From NCBI RefSeq assembly GCF_018141105.1, contig NZ_CP054839.1, positions 6,327,411 through 6,391,410 of the forward strand: a stretch of 64,000 nucleotides of DNA, read 5' to 3'. Shown here one piece after another: positions 1 to 9,482 of the stretch (the stretch's first letter is position 1; every line of letters begins with the position of its first letter). A model generated the notes under the pieces. It was given only the letters and a program-made list of their open reading frames with translations, did no database searches and had not been told where the DNA came from. Both the position numbers and the translations under genes were made by a program. This stretch comes from Saccharopolyspora erythraea (GTDB lineage: Bacteria; Actinomycetota; Actinomycetes; Mycobacteriales; Pseudonocardiaceae).

Positions 1-1
1 G

Positions 2-271
2 GCACAGGCCGAACGGGCGACCGCCGTCGCCGAACCACTGGACGATCTGGAGACCTCGCAGGTGCTGCGGACGCCGGTGCTCGAGCTGCTCGCGATCGAC
101 GGAGCCCGGCCCGTGTTCGAGGAACTGACCCCCGGCCTGACGACCACGGAGCTCATCGCCATCCCGTCAGGCGCCACGCTGCTCGACCTGGCCGCCTCAG
201 CTCTCATCACCGCCACCGACCTCAAGGAGCTCACACAACGCCTCGACGCGCTGACCGGGAAGCGCCGATGA
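2..271 (+). CDS. C-terminal end of an unidentified protein (5' end outside window)
   Basis: An open frame enters from the left edge and runs 89 codons to a TGA at 269-271. The visible part is acidic and alanine- and leucine-rich, ends in a basic GKRR tail, and has no motif I can tie to a family. The TGA overlaps the ATG of the following sulfatase by 4 bases (ATGA), so it is almost certainly the preceding gene of the same operon and may take part in the same glycan or sulfate-ester pathway. I do not name a function. Confidence 0.6.
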   Translation, partial: AQAERATAVAEPLDDLETSQVLRTPVLELLAIDGARPVFEELTPGLTTTELIAIPSGATLLDLAASALITATDLKELTQRLDALTGKRR

Positions 272-1959
272 GCTCCAAGCCGAACGTTCTCTGGATCACC
301 ACGCACGACATCAACCCGCACATCGGCGCCTACTCCGGGGTCTACCCAGGTGCGGAATACGCGGTGACACCTCATCTCGACCGCCTCGCTTCCGAAGGGG
401 TCCGGTTCGACAACGCCTTCGCCGCCGCACCGATCTGCGCACCCTCCCGATCAGCGATCATGACCGGCTGCCATCCCACCGCGATCGGCACCATGCACAT
501 GCGGACCAAGGCGGTGCCCCCGCCCGGCGTGCGGCTGTTCAGCGAGTACTTCAGGGAAGCCGGCTACTTCGTCACCAACAACTCGTTCACCGACTTCCAG
601 GTACCGGTGCCGGTGAGCGCTTTCGACGACTGCAGCGACACCGCGCACTGGCGTAACCGCCCGAGCGCGGACACGCCGTTCTTCGCGGCATTCCACGGCC
701 TGATCACCCACGAATCCCAGATCTACCTCGACGACGACGCGTTCGCCGAACGGACCCGGCACGTCCGGGACGAGGACCGGCATGATCCGACGAAGGCCCC
801 GCTGCCGCCGTACTACCCGGACACCGAGGTGTTCCGGAAGGCATGGGCGCGCTACAACGACCTGATCACCGAGATGGATCACTGGGTCGGCACCCTCCTC
901 GCTCAGCTCGAGGAAGACGGGCTCGCGGAGAACACGATCGTCGTGTTCTGGAGCGACCACGGTCTCGGCATGCCGCGCGGCAAGCGATGGGCCAACGACT
1001 CGGGCCTGCACGAACCGTTGATCATGCGCTGGCCCGGGCACCTGGAACCGGGAACCAGCACGGACGCGCTCGTTCACCTGATGGACCTCGCGCCGAGCAT
1101 GCTCTCGGCCTGCGGGATCGACGTCCCGGACCACATGCACGCGGTCCCGTTCCTCGATGCTCGCGGCGAGTTGAAGAAGAACACCAACGGCTACGTCTTC
1201 GCCGGACGCGACCGGATGGGCGAGCTCGAAGACATGACTCGCTCGGTCCGCGACCGCCGCTACCGCTACATCCGCCACTACCACCCCGATCGCTCGCCCA
1301 TGCAGCACTGCGACTACCCGGACCAGCTGTGGACCTGGCGGGAGATGCGGCGCATGGGCTCGGTCGAGGCGGGGCAACGCGCCCGGGGGCTGCCGCGTTC
1401 GGCGCTCACGCTGTTGCAGCGCCGCCTCATCGCCCCGACCAAGCCCGTCGAAGAGCTCTACGACCTGATCGCGGACCCGTACGAGGAGCACAACCTCGCC
1501 GACGACCCGCAAGCCGCTGGCACCCTGCATCGCTTTCGGGAAGCGCTGCGGGACTGGCAGTCCCGCTACGGCGACCTCGGTTTCCTCGCGGAGGACGAAC
1601 TGCTCGAAAGGTGGCGCCCGGGCGGTGTCTGGCAGAAAACACCACCGCCGCTCGTCGAACGGGACCCCACCGGCGGGATCGCGGTGAGCTCTGCCGAGGA
1701 CGCCGTCGTGGTCTGGACCGACGACCCGCCCTCGGACCAGCCGGAGAGTGAAGGAGCCGGAGTACCCGCGATTGGCTCCCCGGGCGAGGTGATCGGTGCC
1801 CCGCCCACCGACGGCCGGTACTGGCGCCTTCTCACCCCGGAGCGTCCACCGCCGCAGGACCGGCCCACCTGGGTTCGCGCGGTCCGGCTCGGCCACCTGG
1901 CCAGCGACGACGTCGAAGTTCCAGCCCATCTCGCAAGCCCAACCGAGGATCAGGAATGA
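268..1959 (+). CDS. Cys-type sulfatase (type I, alkaline phosphatase superfamily)
   Basis: Predicted 563-aa sulfatase that hydrolyses sulfate esters. The N-terminus begins with the strand-turn PNVLWITTHD that places metal-binding Asp14. The formylglycine motif C57-A-P-S-R61 fits C-x-P-x-R, so Cys57 must be converted to formylglycine. A second metal segment SDHGLGMPRGK lies near residue 230. No signal peptide is seen, so action on an imported substrate in the cytoplasm is likely. The start overlaps the previous stop by 4 bases and the stop overlaps the GH3 start by 4 bases, indicating translational coupling. A formylglycine-generating enzyme is encoded at 8.3 kb. The natural substrate cannot be read from sequence. 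Confidence 0.9.
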   Translation: MSSKPNVLWITTHDINPHIGAYSGVYPGAEYAVTPHLDRLASEGVRFDNAFAAAPICAPSRSAIMTGCHPTAIGTMHMRTKAVPPPGVRLFSEYFREAGYFVTNNSFTDFQVPVPVSAFDDCSDTAHWRNRPSADTPFFAAFHGLITHESQIYLDDDAFAERTRHVRDEDRHDPTKAPLPPYYPDTEVFRKAWARYNDLITEMDHWVGTLLAQLEEDGLAENTIVVFWSDHGLGMPRGKRWANDSGLHEPLIMRWPGHLEPGTSTDALVHLMDLAPSMLSACGIDVPDHMHAVPFLDARGELKKNTNGYVFAGRDRMGELEDMTRSVRDRRYRYIRHYHPDRSPMQHCDYPDQLWTWREMRRMGSVEAGQRARGLPRSALTLLQRRLIAPTKPVEELYDLIADPYEEHNLADDPQAAGTLHRFREALRDWQSRYGDLGFLAEDELLERWRPGGVWQKTPPPLVERDPTGGIAVSSAEDAVVVWTDDPPSDQPESEGAGVPAIGSPGEVIGAPPTDGRYWRLLTPERPPPQDRPTWVRAVRLGHLASDDVEVPAHLASPTEDQE

Positions 1960-4399
1960 CTTCATCGACCACAGAGACCGAACGCATCGGCGCGCTCGTT
2001 GACCAGCTCACCCTCGAGGAGAAGGTGCGGCTGCTCACCGGCCGGGACTTCTGGACGACCTGGCCCATCGAACGGATCGGACTTCGCCGCGTCCTGATGT
2101 CCGATGGGCCCTCCGGCGTCCGCGGCGAGGTCTGGGACGAACGCGACCCGTCGCTCAACCTGCCCTCCGCGACAGCGCTCGCAGCGTCGTGGGACCGCGC
2201 CGTCGCCTACCGCTACGGTGGGGCAGCCGCGGTCGAAGCGCGACGCAAGGGCGTCGACGTGGTGCTCGGGCCGACCATCAACCTGCACCGCTCCCCCTTG
2301 GGAGGTCGGCACTTCGAAGCGTTCAGCGAGGATCCGGTGCTCACCGCCGACCTCGCGGCCTCCTACGTCACGGGCGTGCAGGACAAGGGCGTGGCCGCGA
2401 CGCCGAAGCACTACATCGCCAACGACTACGAGACCGACCGTTTCACCGCGTCCACCGAGGTCTCCGACCGGGCACTGCGCGAGGTCTACCTGCTGGCGTT
2501 CGAGAAGGCCGTCACCGAGGCGCACGCCTGGGCCGTCATGTCGTCCTACAACGCGATCAACGGCGTCACCGCCTCGGAGAACGAGCTGCTCGAGACACCG
2601 CTCAACTCGGAATGGGGGTTCGACGGCGTCGTGGTCTCCGACTGGACCGGCGTGCGCTCGGTCGCCGCTGCGAGGCATCCCAGGACCTCGCCATGCCGGG
2701 GCCGGACGGCGCGTGGGGCCCGGCACTGCTCACCGCCGTCGAGGCCGGAGACGTGCCGGTATCGGCGATCGACCGCAAGGTGCACCGCATCCTGACGCTG
2801 GCGGCGCGCGTCGGTGCGCTCGAGGACTTCGAGCCCGCCCAAGCAGATCACGGCCACGGCGAAGACGGAGTCGTCTTCGCCCGGGAGGCTGCAGCGGAGG
2901 GAATGGTGCTGGTCCGCAACGACCACGTGCTTCCGGCCGAGTCGGCGACGGTGTCGCGGATCGCCGTGCTGGGGCACAACGCCGCCCAGGCCAGAAGCCA
3001 GGGCGGCGGTAGTGCCACCGTCGTGCCCGAACGCGTGGTTTCGCCGCTCGACGGCATCCGGGCGGCGTTCCCCGACGCCGAGGTCGACCACGCGATCGGT
3101 GCCGTCGTGCAGCAGGGCATCGCCGAGTTCCCACTGGCCACGATCACCAACCCGATCACCGGCGAACCCGGCGCGCGTGTCGCGTTCCTGCGCGACGGAC
3201 GGGAACTGTTCGTCGAGGAACGGCGGGCGACCGCTCTGTACTGGTTCGGCGGAGACGCCCCGACCCGCGAAGCCGACACCCTCGAGATCACCACGACCTA
3301 CTCCCCTGAAGACACCGGGACCGTCCGGATCGGCATCGGCTCCGCGGGACGTTCGCGGATGTGGATCGACGGAGAACTCGTCCTCGACGAGACCGTCGCG
3401 GTCTCCGGCGATCAGCTCGGTGCTGCGTTCCTCGACCCGCCCACGCGGTCCGTGCCCGTCGCGGCGACCGCCGGGCGGCCGATGGACATCCGGATCTCCT
3501 ACGACGTCGCCCAGGACTCGGGTCTCGACGGGGTGCTCACCTACCAGTTCGGCACCGAACCCACCGAGACCGATCCGCAGCAGCTCATCGACGAGGCCGT
3601 CGCCACCGCGACCGGCGCGGACCTGGCCGTCGTCGTGGTGGGAACGAACGCCAAGGTCGAGTCGGAGGGATATGACCGCACCTCACTCGCGCTACCCGGC
3701 CACCAGGACGAACTCGTGCGCGCAGTGGCCGCTGCGAACCCGAACACGGTGGTGGTCGTCAACGCCGGAGCACCGGTCGAACTCCCGTGGCGGGACGACG
3801 TGGCCGCGGTACTGCTGACCTGGTTTGGCGGCCAGGAATTCGGCAACGCGCTCGGCGACGTCCTCACCGGCGCGCGCGAGCCCGGAGGCCGCCTGCCCAC
3901 CACCTGGCCGGCCGCCCAAACCGACGTGCCCGTGCTGGACGTGACACCCGTCAACGGCAAGGTTCACTACGCCGAAGGCGTCCACATCGGGTACCGCGCC
4001 TGGTTGCGGGAGGGGACTGCACCGGCCTACCCGTTCGGATTCGGCCTGGGCTACACGACGTGGGAGATCCGCGACGTGATGGCTGAACCGGACGGTGACG
4101 GTGGCGGTGCCGTCACCGCCACCGTCACCAACACCGGTTCCCGCCCGGGCAAGCACGTGGTGCAGGTCTACGCCTCCCGCACCGACACGACGATCGACCG
4201 GCCCGCGCGCTGGCTCGTCGGATTCCAAGTGGTCCACCTCGACGCGAGCGAGGCCACCGAGGTCACCATCGCCGTCCCAGCACGCGCTTTCGCGCACTGG
4301 GACGGCGGGTGGGCCTACGAACCAGGCACATTCACGTTGCACGTCGGCGCGTCCGTCCTCGACATCGCCGGCTCGGCCGAGCTGACGACAGGGCCCTGA
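1956..4399 (+). pseudogene. GH3 beta-glycosidase with PA14 insert, interrupted by a one-base frameshift
   Basis: Glycoside hydrolase family 3 protein of about 814 residues in two frames. The first frame (from 1956) carries the TIM barrel with the PKHYIAND substrate-binding segment and the nucleophile motif VVSDW, with Asp229. Near 2672 the match moves to the -1 frame, where S-Q-D-L-A-M-P-G continues the family pattern. This fits loss of one base in the Ala-rich stretch at 2661-2680. The second frame has the alpha/beta sandwich, a PA14-like insert with the MWIDGELVLDE segment, and a C-terminal fibronectin-III-like domain. Everything except the shift is intact. A sequencing error, a recent mutation or recoding are all possible. 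It probably removed a sugar from a sulfated oligosaccharide together with the sulfatase. Confidence 0.85.
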
Positions 4400-4413
4400 G
4401 GACGGTACCTCCG

Positions 4414-4453
4414 CGGGTGTGAACCGGCGTCGGTCGACGCCGGTTCACACCCG
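4414..4453. terminator. Two-way hairpin terminator between convergent genes
   Basis: A perfect 18-bp stem (4414-4431 pairing with 4436-4453) closes a 4-base GGTC loop. It lies between the GH3 stop and the convergent sulfatase stop, so it can end transcription from both sides. There is no long T-run, which is common for actinomycete terminators. Confidence 0.85.
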
Positions 4454-4490
4454 ACGGCACCCGTCTCAGCCGACCTGGCCCCCAAGGGTC

Positions 4491-5918
4491 TCAGCGCGTT
4501 CCGCGTTGGAGGTTCAGGCCGCGGTCGAGGACCGGGCGCAGTAGCGGTTCAGGTTCGCCGACGAGCTCACCCTCGGAGATCCAGGCGAGGTCGCTACCGT
4601 AGAGCTGGTCGCGCAGCGCCTCGACGAGACGATCACGCGTCGCCGCGTGCGCCGGGTCGGCTGACAGGTCGTGCAGTTCCTGCGGGTCGGCCGCGGTGTC
4701 GAACAGCTGCACCCGATTACCGGCCGGGTAGTAGATGAGCTTGGATCTCCCGTCGGTGACCATGCGAGAGGCTTCCGCACCTTCGCCGAACTCGCAGTAG
4801 AGCGGTTCCGCGCGTCGCGGGCCGAGCATCGAGCGGCCCTCCACGGAGTCCGGAATGGCGACGCCGGCGAGGTCGAGCAGGGTCGGCATGATGTCCTGCT
4901 GCCCAACGACGCGGTCGTCGACCGCACCGGCCGCGATCCTGTCGTCGTGAGCCGGCCCGGTGACGATCATCGGAATGTTCGCGGATCGCTCGTAGAAAAC
5001 CCGCTTGGCCCAGAGGTCGTGGTCTCCGAGCATGTCGCCGTGGTCCGAGGTGAACACGATGGCGGTGCTGTCCTGCAGGCCCTCCTCCCGGAGCGTGCCG
5101 ATGACGAGCCGCAGCTGGTGATCGATGTGGGTGCACAGGGCGTAGAAAGCGCGGCGTGCCTCCCGGGTCTCGCGCGCACCGAACCGACGTGGTCTGTCGA
5201 CTGAGTTGCGAACCCTGAGCGCGTAGGGAAGGTCCTCGCGTGCCCAGTCCCCGATGACCGGTTCGTCGATCTCGGCCGGATCGTACATGTCCAGGTAGTC
5301 ACGCAGGGGCGCCAGCGGCGGGTGCGGATGGGTGTAGGACAGGTACCAGAACGAGGGGCGGTTCGGGTCCCTGCGCCGGATCGTCCGCACCATCTGCTGG
5401 GTGCACCAGTTGGTGACGTGGAAGCGTTCCGGCAGGTGCCAGGGACGCCAGTGGTACTGGTTGTTGCTCATGCCGTGGCCGAACTGCTGTCCCGCGTGCC
5501 CGTGGTCGGCGAGGAAGGTCTCGTAGTCGTCGGCCTTGCCACCTTCGCTGCGTCCCTCTTCCGCGAGCAGCACGTCGTCGAACCCGATGCGGTCACGTTG
5601 TGGCCACACGTGGAGCTTGCCCACTGCGTAGGTCTGGTAACCGCCGTTGCGGAAGGCCTGCGCCGCTGTGGGAAGTTCCGGCATCGGCAAGGTCGGCTGG
5701 AAGAGCCGATCTCCGTGCGTCCTCGGTGGTGTTCCGGTCATGATCGAACGCCGGGCAGGGATGCACACGGGCGACTCGCTGTAGGCGTTGGTGTAGCGCG
5801 TGCCGAGGTCGGCGAGCTCGTCCAAAGTGGGCGTTCGGACCGCCGGGTGTCCCGCGGTGCGCAGGAGCGAGGCGAACCAGTGGTCCACCGTCACGAGGAG
5901 AACGTTGGGCTGGGCCAT
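4491..5918 (-). CDS. Second Cys-type sulfatase
   Basis: Predicted 475-aa sulfatase of the same superfamily, but clearly a different subfamily from the one at 268-1959. PNVLLVTVDHW at residues 4-14 gives the first metal ligand, C52-I-P-A-R56 is the formylglycine motif, and FTSDHGDMLGDH supplies the distal metal ligands and catalytic histidine. The GDHDLWAK-type segment follows, as in choline-sulfatase and arylsulfatase-like enzymes. No signal peptide is seen. The ATG overlaps the stop of the upstream transporter by one base (TGATG), so transporter and sulfatase are co-translated. This pairing suggests uptake of an intact sulfate ester followed by cytoplasmic desulfation. Confidence 0.9.
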   Translation of the reverse strand: MAQPNVLLVTVDHWFASLLRTAGHPAVRTPTLDELADLGTRYTNAYSESPVCIPARRSIMTGTPPRTHGDRLFQPTLPMPELPTAAQAFRNGGYQTYAVGKLHVWPQRDRIGFDDVLLAEEGRSEGGKADDYETFLADHGHAGQQFGHGMSNNQYHWRPWHLPERFHVTNWCTQQMVRTIRRRDPNRPSFWYLSYTHPHPPLAPLRDYLDMYDPAEIDEPVIGDWAREDLPYALRVRNSVDRPRRFGARETREARRAFYALCTHIDHQLRLVIGTLREEGLQDSTAIVFTSDHGDMLGDHDLWAKRVFYERSANIPMIVTGPAHDDRIAAGAVDDRVVGQQDIMPTLLDLAGVAIPDSVEGRSMLGPRRAEPLYCEFGEGAEASRMVTDGRSKLIYYPAGNRVQLFDTAADPQELHDLSADPAHAATRDRLVEALRDQLYGSDLAWISEGELVGEPEPLLRPVLDRGLNLQRGTR

Positions 5919-7243
5919 CAGTGCTGTGGTTCCGTTTCAGTCGTGCTCGTACTTCTGAGCGGGAGACGTTCGTTCTTGCCTACCAGGGTGAACAGGAAGA
6001 CGACGCCGAGTGCCATGAAGCCTGCCGCGATCAGCAGGGGACCGACGTAGGACCCACCGGAGACCCCGAGCAGGACACCGACGAGCACGGGGCCCACGGC
6101 GGAGGCCACGGCGCCGGTCGAGTTGAGCAGGCTCGTGGCGGACCCGACGTTGCGAGCGCTGGGAGCGACCTCGATCATCATCGCGTAGAGCGGCCCGGCA
6201 GCGAACGCGACACCGGTCGAGGAAACGCCCAGCAGCACCAGCGATGTCATCGCGTCGTCAGCGAGGACAGCCGGCGCGATCGCACCTCCCAACAGCAGCC
6301 CGATCAGGATGGGCAGCTTGCGGGAAACCGTCGGGCTGGCGCCGCGGCGCATCATCAGGTCGGAAAGGGCGCCACCCGCGAGATCACCGACCACTGCCAT
6401 CAGTCCGGGAATCGCTCCGTACAAGCCGACTTCCAGGAGGCTGAACCCCCGCGCCTCGATGAGGTAGCTCGGGTACCAGGTGATGAAGAAGTACATCACC
6501 GATCCGCGGCAGAACATCACCAGGATCAAGCCCCAGATCGTGCGGTAGCCGAAGAGATCGCGCCAGCGGACCGCGGTGTCGTCGTCCGCGATTCGCGCCT
6601 CTCCCCCTTCGATGTGCTGCAACTCGCGTTCGCTGATCGTGGGATGTTGCCGTGGCGAACGGTAGAAGCGGTACCAGAACACCGCCCAGAACAGTCCGAA
6701 CAAACCCGTGACCACGAATGACATGCGCCAGCCCAGCACGGCGATGAGGCCGGTGACGATCGGGAGCGTGATCGCGGGCCCGAACTCCGACCCGACCTGG
6801 TAGGTGCTGATCGCGAAAGCGCGCTCCTGCTTCGGAAACCACTCGGCGACGGACTTGTTCGCCGAAGGCGCCATCGGCCCCTCACCAATGCCCAGCAGGA
6901 AGCGGAGTCCGATGAGCGATGCCGCACCGCGGACAAGCGCGGTGGCCGCGGTCAACACGAACCACGACAGAGCCGACAAGGAGAACAGCAGCCGCACGCC
7001 CACCTTGTCGACGAGCCAGCCACCGACGGGCTGCGAGAAGATCTGCACGAACGAGAACACACCGAGCGCGAGGCCCACGGCTTCAGGGCTCAGGCTCAAG
7101 TCGTCTTGCATGAACGGCATCGCGACGCCGAGGTTCGTCCTGTCGATCCAGGCGATCGTGATGCCGATGAGCAGGACTGGGAGCAACCTCCAACGCACGG
7201 TGCCGGTGCGGGACCGTCCGGGCCGGGACAACGGTGGGGGCAC
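5918..7243 (-). CDS. MFS transporter (ACS/sugar-acid-type), likely importer for the sulfated substrate
   Basis: Twelve-helix major facilitator of 441 residues. The motif W-I-D-R-T-N-L just after helix 1 and the GIGEGP motif in helix 4 are hallmarks of the anion:cation symporter group, which moves organic acids and sugar acids. I place the start at GTG 7243 because GAAGGAG precedes it by 8 bases and helix 1 follows directly. The frame stays open upstream into the divergent regulator, but that stretch is low-complexity shadow. It is transcribed divergently from the GntR gene across two palindromes and precedes a sulfatase. Confidence 0.88.
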   Translation of the reverse strand: MPPPLSRPGRSRTGTVRWRLLPVLLIGITIAWIDRTNLGVAMPFMQDDLSLSPEAVGLALGVFSFVQIFSQPVGGWLVDKVGVRLLFSLSALSWFVLTAATALVRGAASLIGLRFLLGIGEGPMAPSANKSVAEWFPKQERAFAISTYQVGSEFGPAITLPIVTGLIAVLGWRMSFVVTGLFGLFWAVFWYRFYRSPRQHPTISERELQHIEGGEARIADDDTAVRWRDLFGYRTIWGLILVMFCRGSVMYFFITWYPSYLIEARGFSLLEVGLYGAIPGLMAVVGDLAGGALSDLMMRRGASPTVSRKLPILIGLLLGGAIAPAVLADDAMTSLVLLGVSSTGVAFAAGPLYAMMIEVAPSARNVGSATSLLNSTGAVASAVGPVLVGVLLGVSGGSYVGPLLIAAGFMALGVVFLFTLVGKNERLPLRSTSTTETEPQH

Positions 7244-7269
7244 GGGTATCGAACTCCTTCGGCCAATTA

Positions 7270-7284
7270 ACCATATAATATGGT
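7270..7284. promoter_or_regulatory. 15-bp palindromic operator containing a TATAAT -10 box
   Basis: ACCATAT-A-ATATGGT is a perfect inverted repeat, and its centre contains TATAAT at 7274-7279 on the plus strand. That is a consensus -10 element 34 bases before the GntR GTG. A regulator bound here would cover the -10 box directly. This AT-rich island stands out in the GC-rich surroundings. Confidence 0.7.
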
Positions 7285-7287
7285 CAG

Positions 7288-7308
7288 CTGAAACTATGAT
7301 AGTTTCAG
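7288..7308. promoter_or_regulatory. 21-bp palindromic operator upstream of the GntR gene
   Basis: Nine-base arms CTGAAACTA and TAGTTTCAG flank a 3-base TGA spacer with no mismatch. The site lies between the -10 box and the GntR start codon and also faces the transporter gene. It is the best candidate for the binding site of the FadR-type regulator encoded next to it, giving autoregulation plus control of transporter and sulfatase. Confidence 0.75.
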
Positions 7309-7312
7309 GCCC

Positions 7313-8005
7313 GTGGCAAGACCCGGCCGAAACCTGCACGGACACGTGATCGACACCCTCGGGCGCCGGATCGTGGGGGGCGACTACGCACCGGGGCACA
7401 CGCTCGACTTGGCGGAACTCGCCGACGAGCTGGCCGTCAGCCACACCGTGCTACGAGAGGCGCTGCGCGCCCTGGCCGAGAAGCGACTCATCGACGCCCG
7501 CCCTCGCCGCGGCACCTTCGTCCGGCAACGACAGGAGTGGAACCTCCTCGACCGCGACGTCCTGACCTGGCGGTACGAGACGCAGACCGACATGACGCTG
7601 CTGCACGACCTGCTCGAGGTGCGGGAGAGCCTGGAACCGACCGCCGCGCGGCTCGCCGCGCAACGCCACACCGAAGCCGACCTGGGCGAGCTGTCCGCCG
7701 CCCTCGAGCAGTTCCGCGGGGCCGATCACGTGAGCGGCAAGGTCATCGCCGCGGACCTGCGCTTCCACCGCGCTCTGTTCCGCGCGGCGCACAATGAGGT
7801 CCTGGAACAGATGGAGCTCATCGTCGAGATCGGCCTCCGCGCGAGGGATCGCATTGCGCACTCCCGGGAAGGCTGGCACACCACGGTCGAGCACCACGCC
7901 CGAATCGCCGATGCCATCGCCGACCGCGACGCCGACCGCGCGGAGAAGGCGACTCGCATCCTCCTGCAGCACAGCGCCGCCAGCCTCGAACACGACGAAG
8001 CCTGA
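7313..8005 (+). CDS. FadR-subfamily GntR transcriptional regulator
   Basis: 230-aa regulator. Residues about 8-70 form a winged helix-turn-helix: the GDYAPG turn, then LADELAVSHTVLREALRAL, ending in RGTFV. Residues about 85-225 are an all-helical FCD ligand-binding domain with the metal/acid-binding histidines in DLRFHRALF and VEHHARIADAI. FCD regulators respond to organic or sugar acids. The GTG start has no strong ribosome binding site. The gene sits divergently from the transporter-sulfatase pair with two palindromes between them, so it most likely represses that operon until an uptake product appears. Confidence 0.9.
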   Translation: MARPGRNLHGHVIDTLGRRIVGGDYAPGHTLDLAELADELAVSHTVLREALRALAEKRLIDARPRRGTFVRQRQEWNLLDRDVLTWRYETQTDMTLLHDLLEVRESLEPTAARLAAQRHTEADLGELSAALEQFRGADHVSGKVIAADLRFHRALFRAAHNEVLEQMELIVEIGLRARDRIAHSREGWHTTVEHHARIADAIADRDADRAEKATRILLQHSAASLEHDEA

Positions 8006-8291
8006 CAATCAACCCGCAGGATGAGCGACACCGCTCCGGTCTCGCTGCAGATTCACGGTAGCGACCATCGATCGAGGCGTTGACGCCCATCGTGCCGTCC
8101 TGGGCATCCGGATCAGCTCCCGGCAGACTTGCCGGGGCTGTCGACGCCTGCCGGACCTCGATGGTCCAGCCGACCGCTCGCCGCCGTGGTGGTCGACGAG
8201 GCGGAAGTGGTGTCGCTGGACATCTCCCGACCTCTGCCCGGTGGGTACGATCGAAAACAACAGGCGTGAACGCTTTCCAAAGTGGAGGTAC

Positions 8292-9182
8292 ATGGTGGCC
8301 GGTTGCTGCCCGCCCGCGCGAGCAGGCGCCGCCGGGTCTCGTCCGACGAGGCCCGGGCGCGGGCACGACCCGGCGCCCCTCGTCACGCTCCCCGGCGGCA
8401 CCTTCCGCATGGGCACCGACGATCCGGACGGGTTCCCCGAAGACCGCGAGGGACCGGTGCGCCCGGTCACCGTCGCGCCGTTCGCAATCGACGCGCACGC
8501 CGTGTCCAACGCCCGCTTCGCCCGTTTCGTCGACGCCACCGGCTACCACACCGACGCCGAACGCTTCGGCTGGAGCTACGTGTTCGCGAAGTTCCTGCCG
8601 GGCCGGCTGCGGCGTGACTCGCCACGGCCGCAGGGCGCACCGTGGTGGTGCGGTGTGCAGGGCGCGTACTGGCGCTGCCCGGAAGGGCCGGGGAGCGATA
8701 TCGAGAGCCGCTGGGACCACCCCGTCGTGCACGTCTCGTGGCACGACGCCGCCGCCTACTGCACCTGGGCCGAGCGCCGTCTGCCCACCGAGGCCGAATG
8801 GGAGTACGCGGCGCGCGGCGGGCTCGACCAGGCCCGCTACCCATGGGGTGACGAACTGACCCCGGACGGCGAACACCGGTGCAACATCTGGCAGGGCCGC
8901 TTCCCCACTCACAACAGCGAGGACGACGGCTACGCCGGCACCGCGCCCGTCCACGCCTTCCCGCCCAACGAGTTCGGGCTGCACAACGTCTCCGGCAACG
9001 TGTGGGAGTGGTGCGCCGACTGGTTCGACCCAGGCGAGCACAACCGATCCATGCGCGGCGGCTCCTACCTCTGCCACGACTCCTACTGCAACCGCTATCG
9101 CGTCGCCGCCCGAACCGCCAACACCCCGGACAGCTCCAGCGGCAACACCGGATTCCGCACCGTCGTCAGCGTGGAACGGTGA
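8292..9182 (+). CDS. Formylglycine-generating enzyme (sulfatase-modifying factor)
   Basis: 296-aa FGE-sulfatase domain protein that oxidises the motif cysteine of sulfatases to formylglycine using copper and oxygen. The family signatures are present: PGGTFRMG near the N-terminus, PVVHVSWHDA, LPTEAEWEYA, GNVWEW and the C-terminal NTGFR. The two catalytic copper-binding cysteines are Cys261 and Cys266 in SYLCHDSYC. ATG 8292 is chosen because GTGGAGG lies just upstream. An in-frame start at 8241 would add 17 residues without homology. Both sulfatases in the window are Cys-type clients, so the locus carries its own maturation enzyme. Confidence 0.92.
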   Translation: MVAGCCPPARAGAAGSRPTRPGRGHDPAPLVTLPGGTFRMGTDDPDGFPEDREGPVRPVTVAPFAIDAHAVSNARFARFVDATGYHTDAERFGWSYVFAKFLPGRLRRDSPRPQGAPWWCGVQGAYWRCPEGPGSDIESRWDHPVVHVSWHDAAAYCTWAERRLPTEAEWEYAARGGLDQARYPWGDELTPDGEHRCNIWQGRFPTHNSEDDGYAGTAPVHAFPPNEFGLHNVSGNVWEWCADWFDPGEHNRSMRGGSYLCHDSYCNRYRVAARTANTPDSSSGNTGFRTVVSVER

Positions 9183-9233
9183 AAGCACACCCCAGGCAAC
9201 CGCATACCAAACTCCCCGCCGTCACCTGCTTCC

Positions 9234-9430
9234 GCCATTACCTCCGGCAACCACGTCCTGGCAAACGGCCTGGTCGTCCCCACCATGGCCGGCGGGCTCG
9301 CGGCCGCGCCGGAACTGGCACGCCAGGCGCCCCACTGCGGTCCTGACCTACAACGACCTGCTCACAATCGGCCTCATCCGCGGGTTCACCCATGCCGGGC
9401 GGCGGCACGTACCGGATGTTGATCACTCAA
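9234..9430 (+). pseudogene. Remnant of a LacI-family regulator (C-terminal part)
   Basis: Between the FGE and LacI genes, conceptual translation gives GLVVPTMAGGLAA, then after a one-frame shift near 9340 TAVLTYNDLLTIGLIRGF, then HVPD. This is the effector-domain pattern of LacI proteins, where ptAv.aYNDL.AiGl.rgl..aG..VPdD is conserved. No start, stop or HTH can be fitted. It is a decayed second LacI gene and may be the former regulator of the sulfatase locus. Confidence 0.55.
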
Positions 9431-9482
9431 AAAGCGACAGAGCCGTTCATCGAACACTCCCGCTTTGCACCCGTGCCGCAGG

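Noticed and set aside
451-1965. Long minus-strand frame opposite the sulfatase
   Set aside because: It is antisense to a gene with full sulfatase motifs; its Arg/Val-rich translation matches nothing and reflects high GC at third positions.
7244-7444. Upstream 67-codon extension of the MFS transporter
   Set aside because: It would run through both palindromic operators and into the divergent GntR gene; GTG 7243 has a good ribosome binding site.
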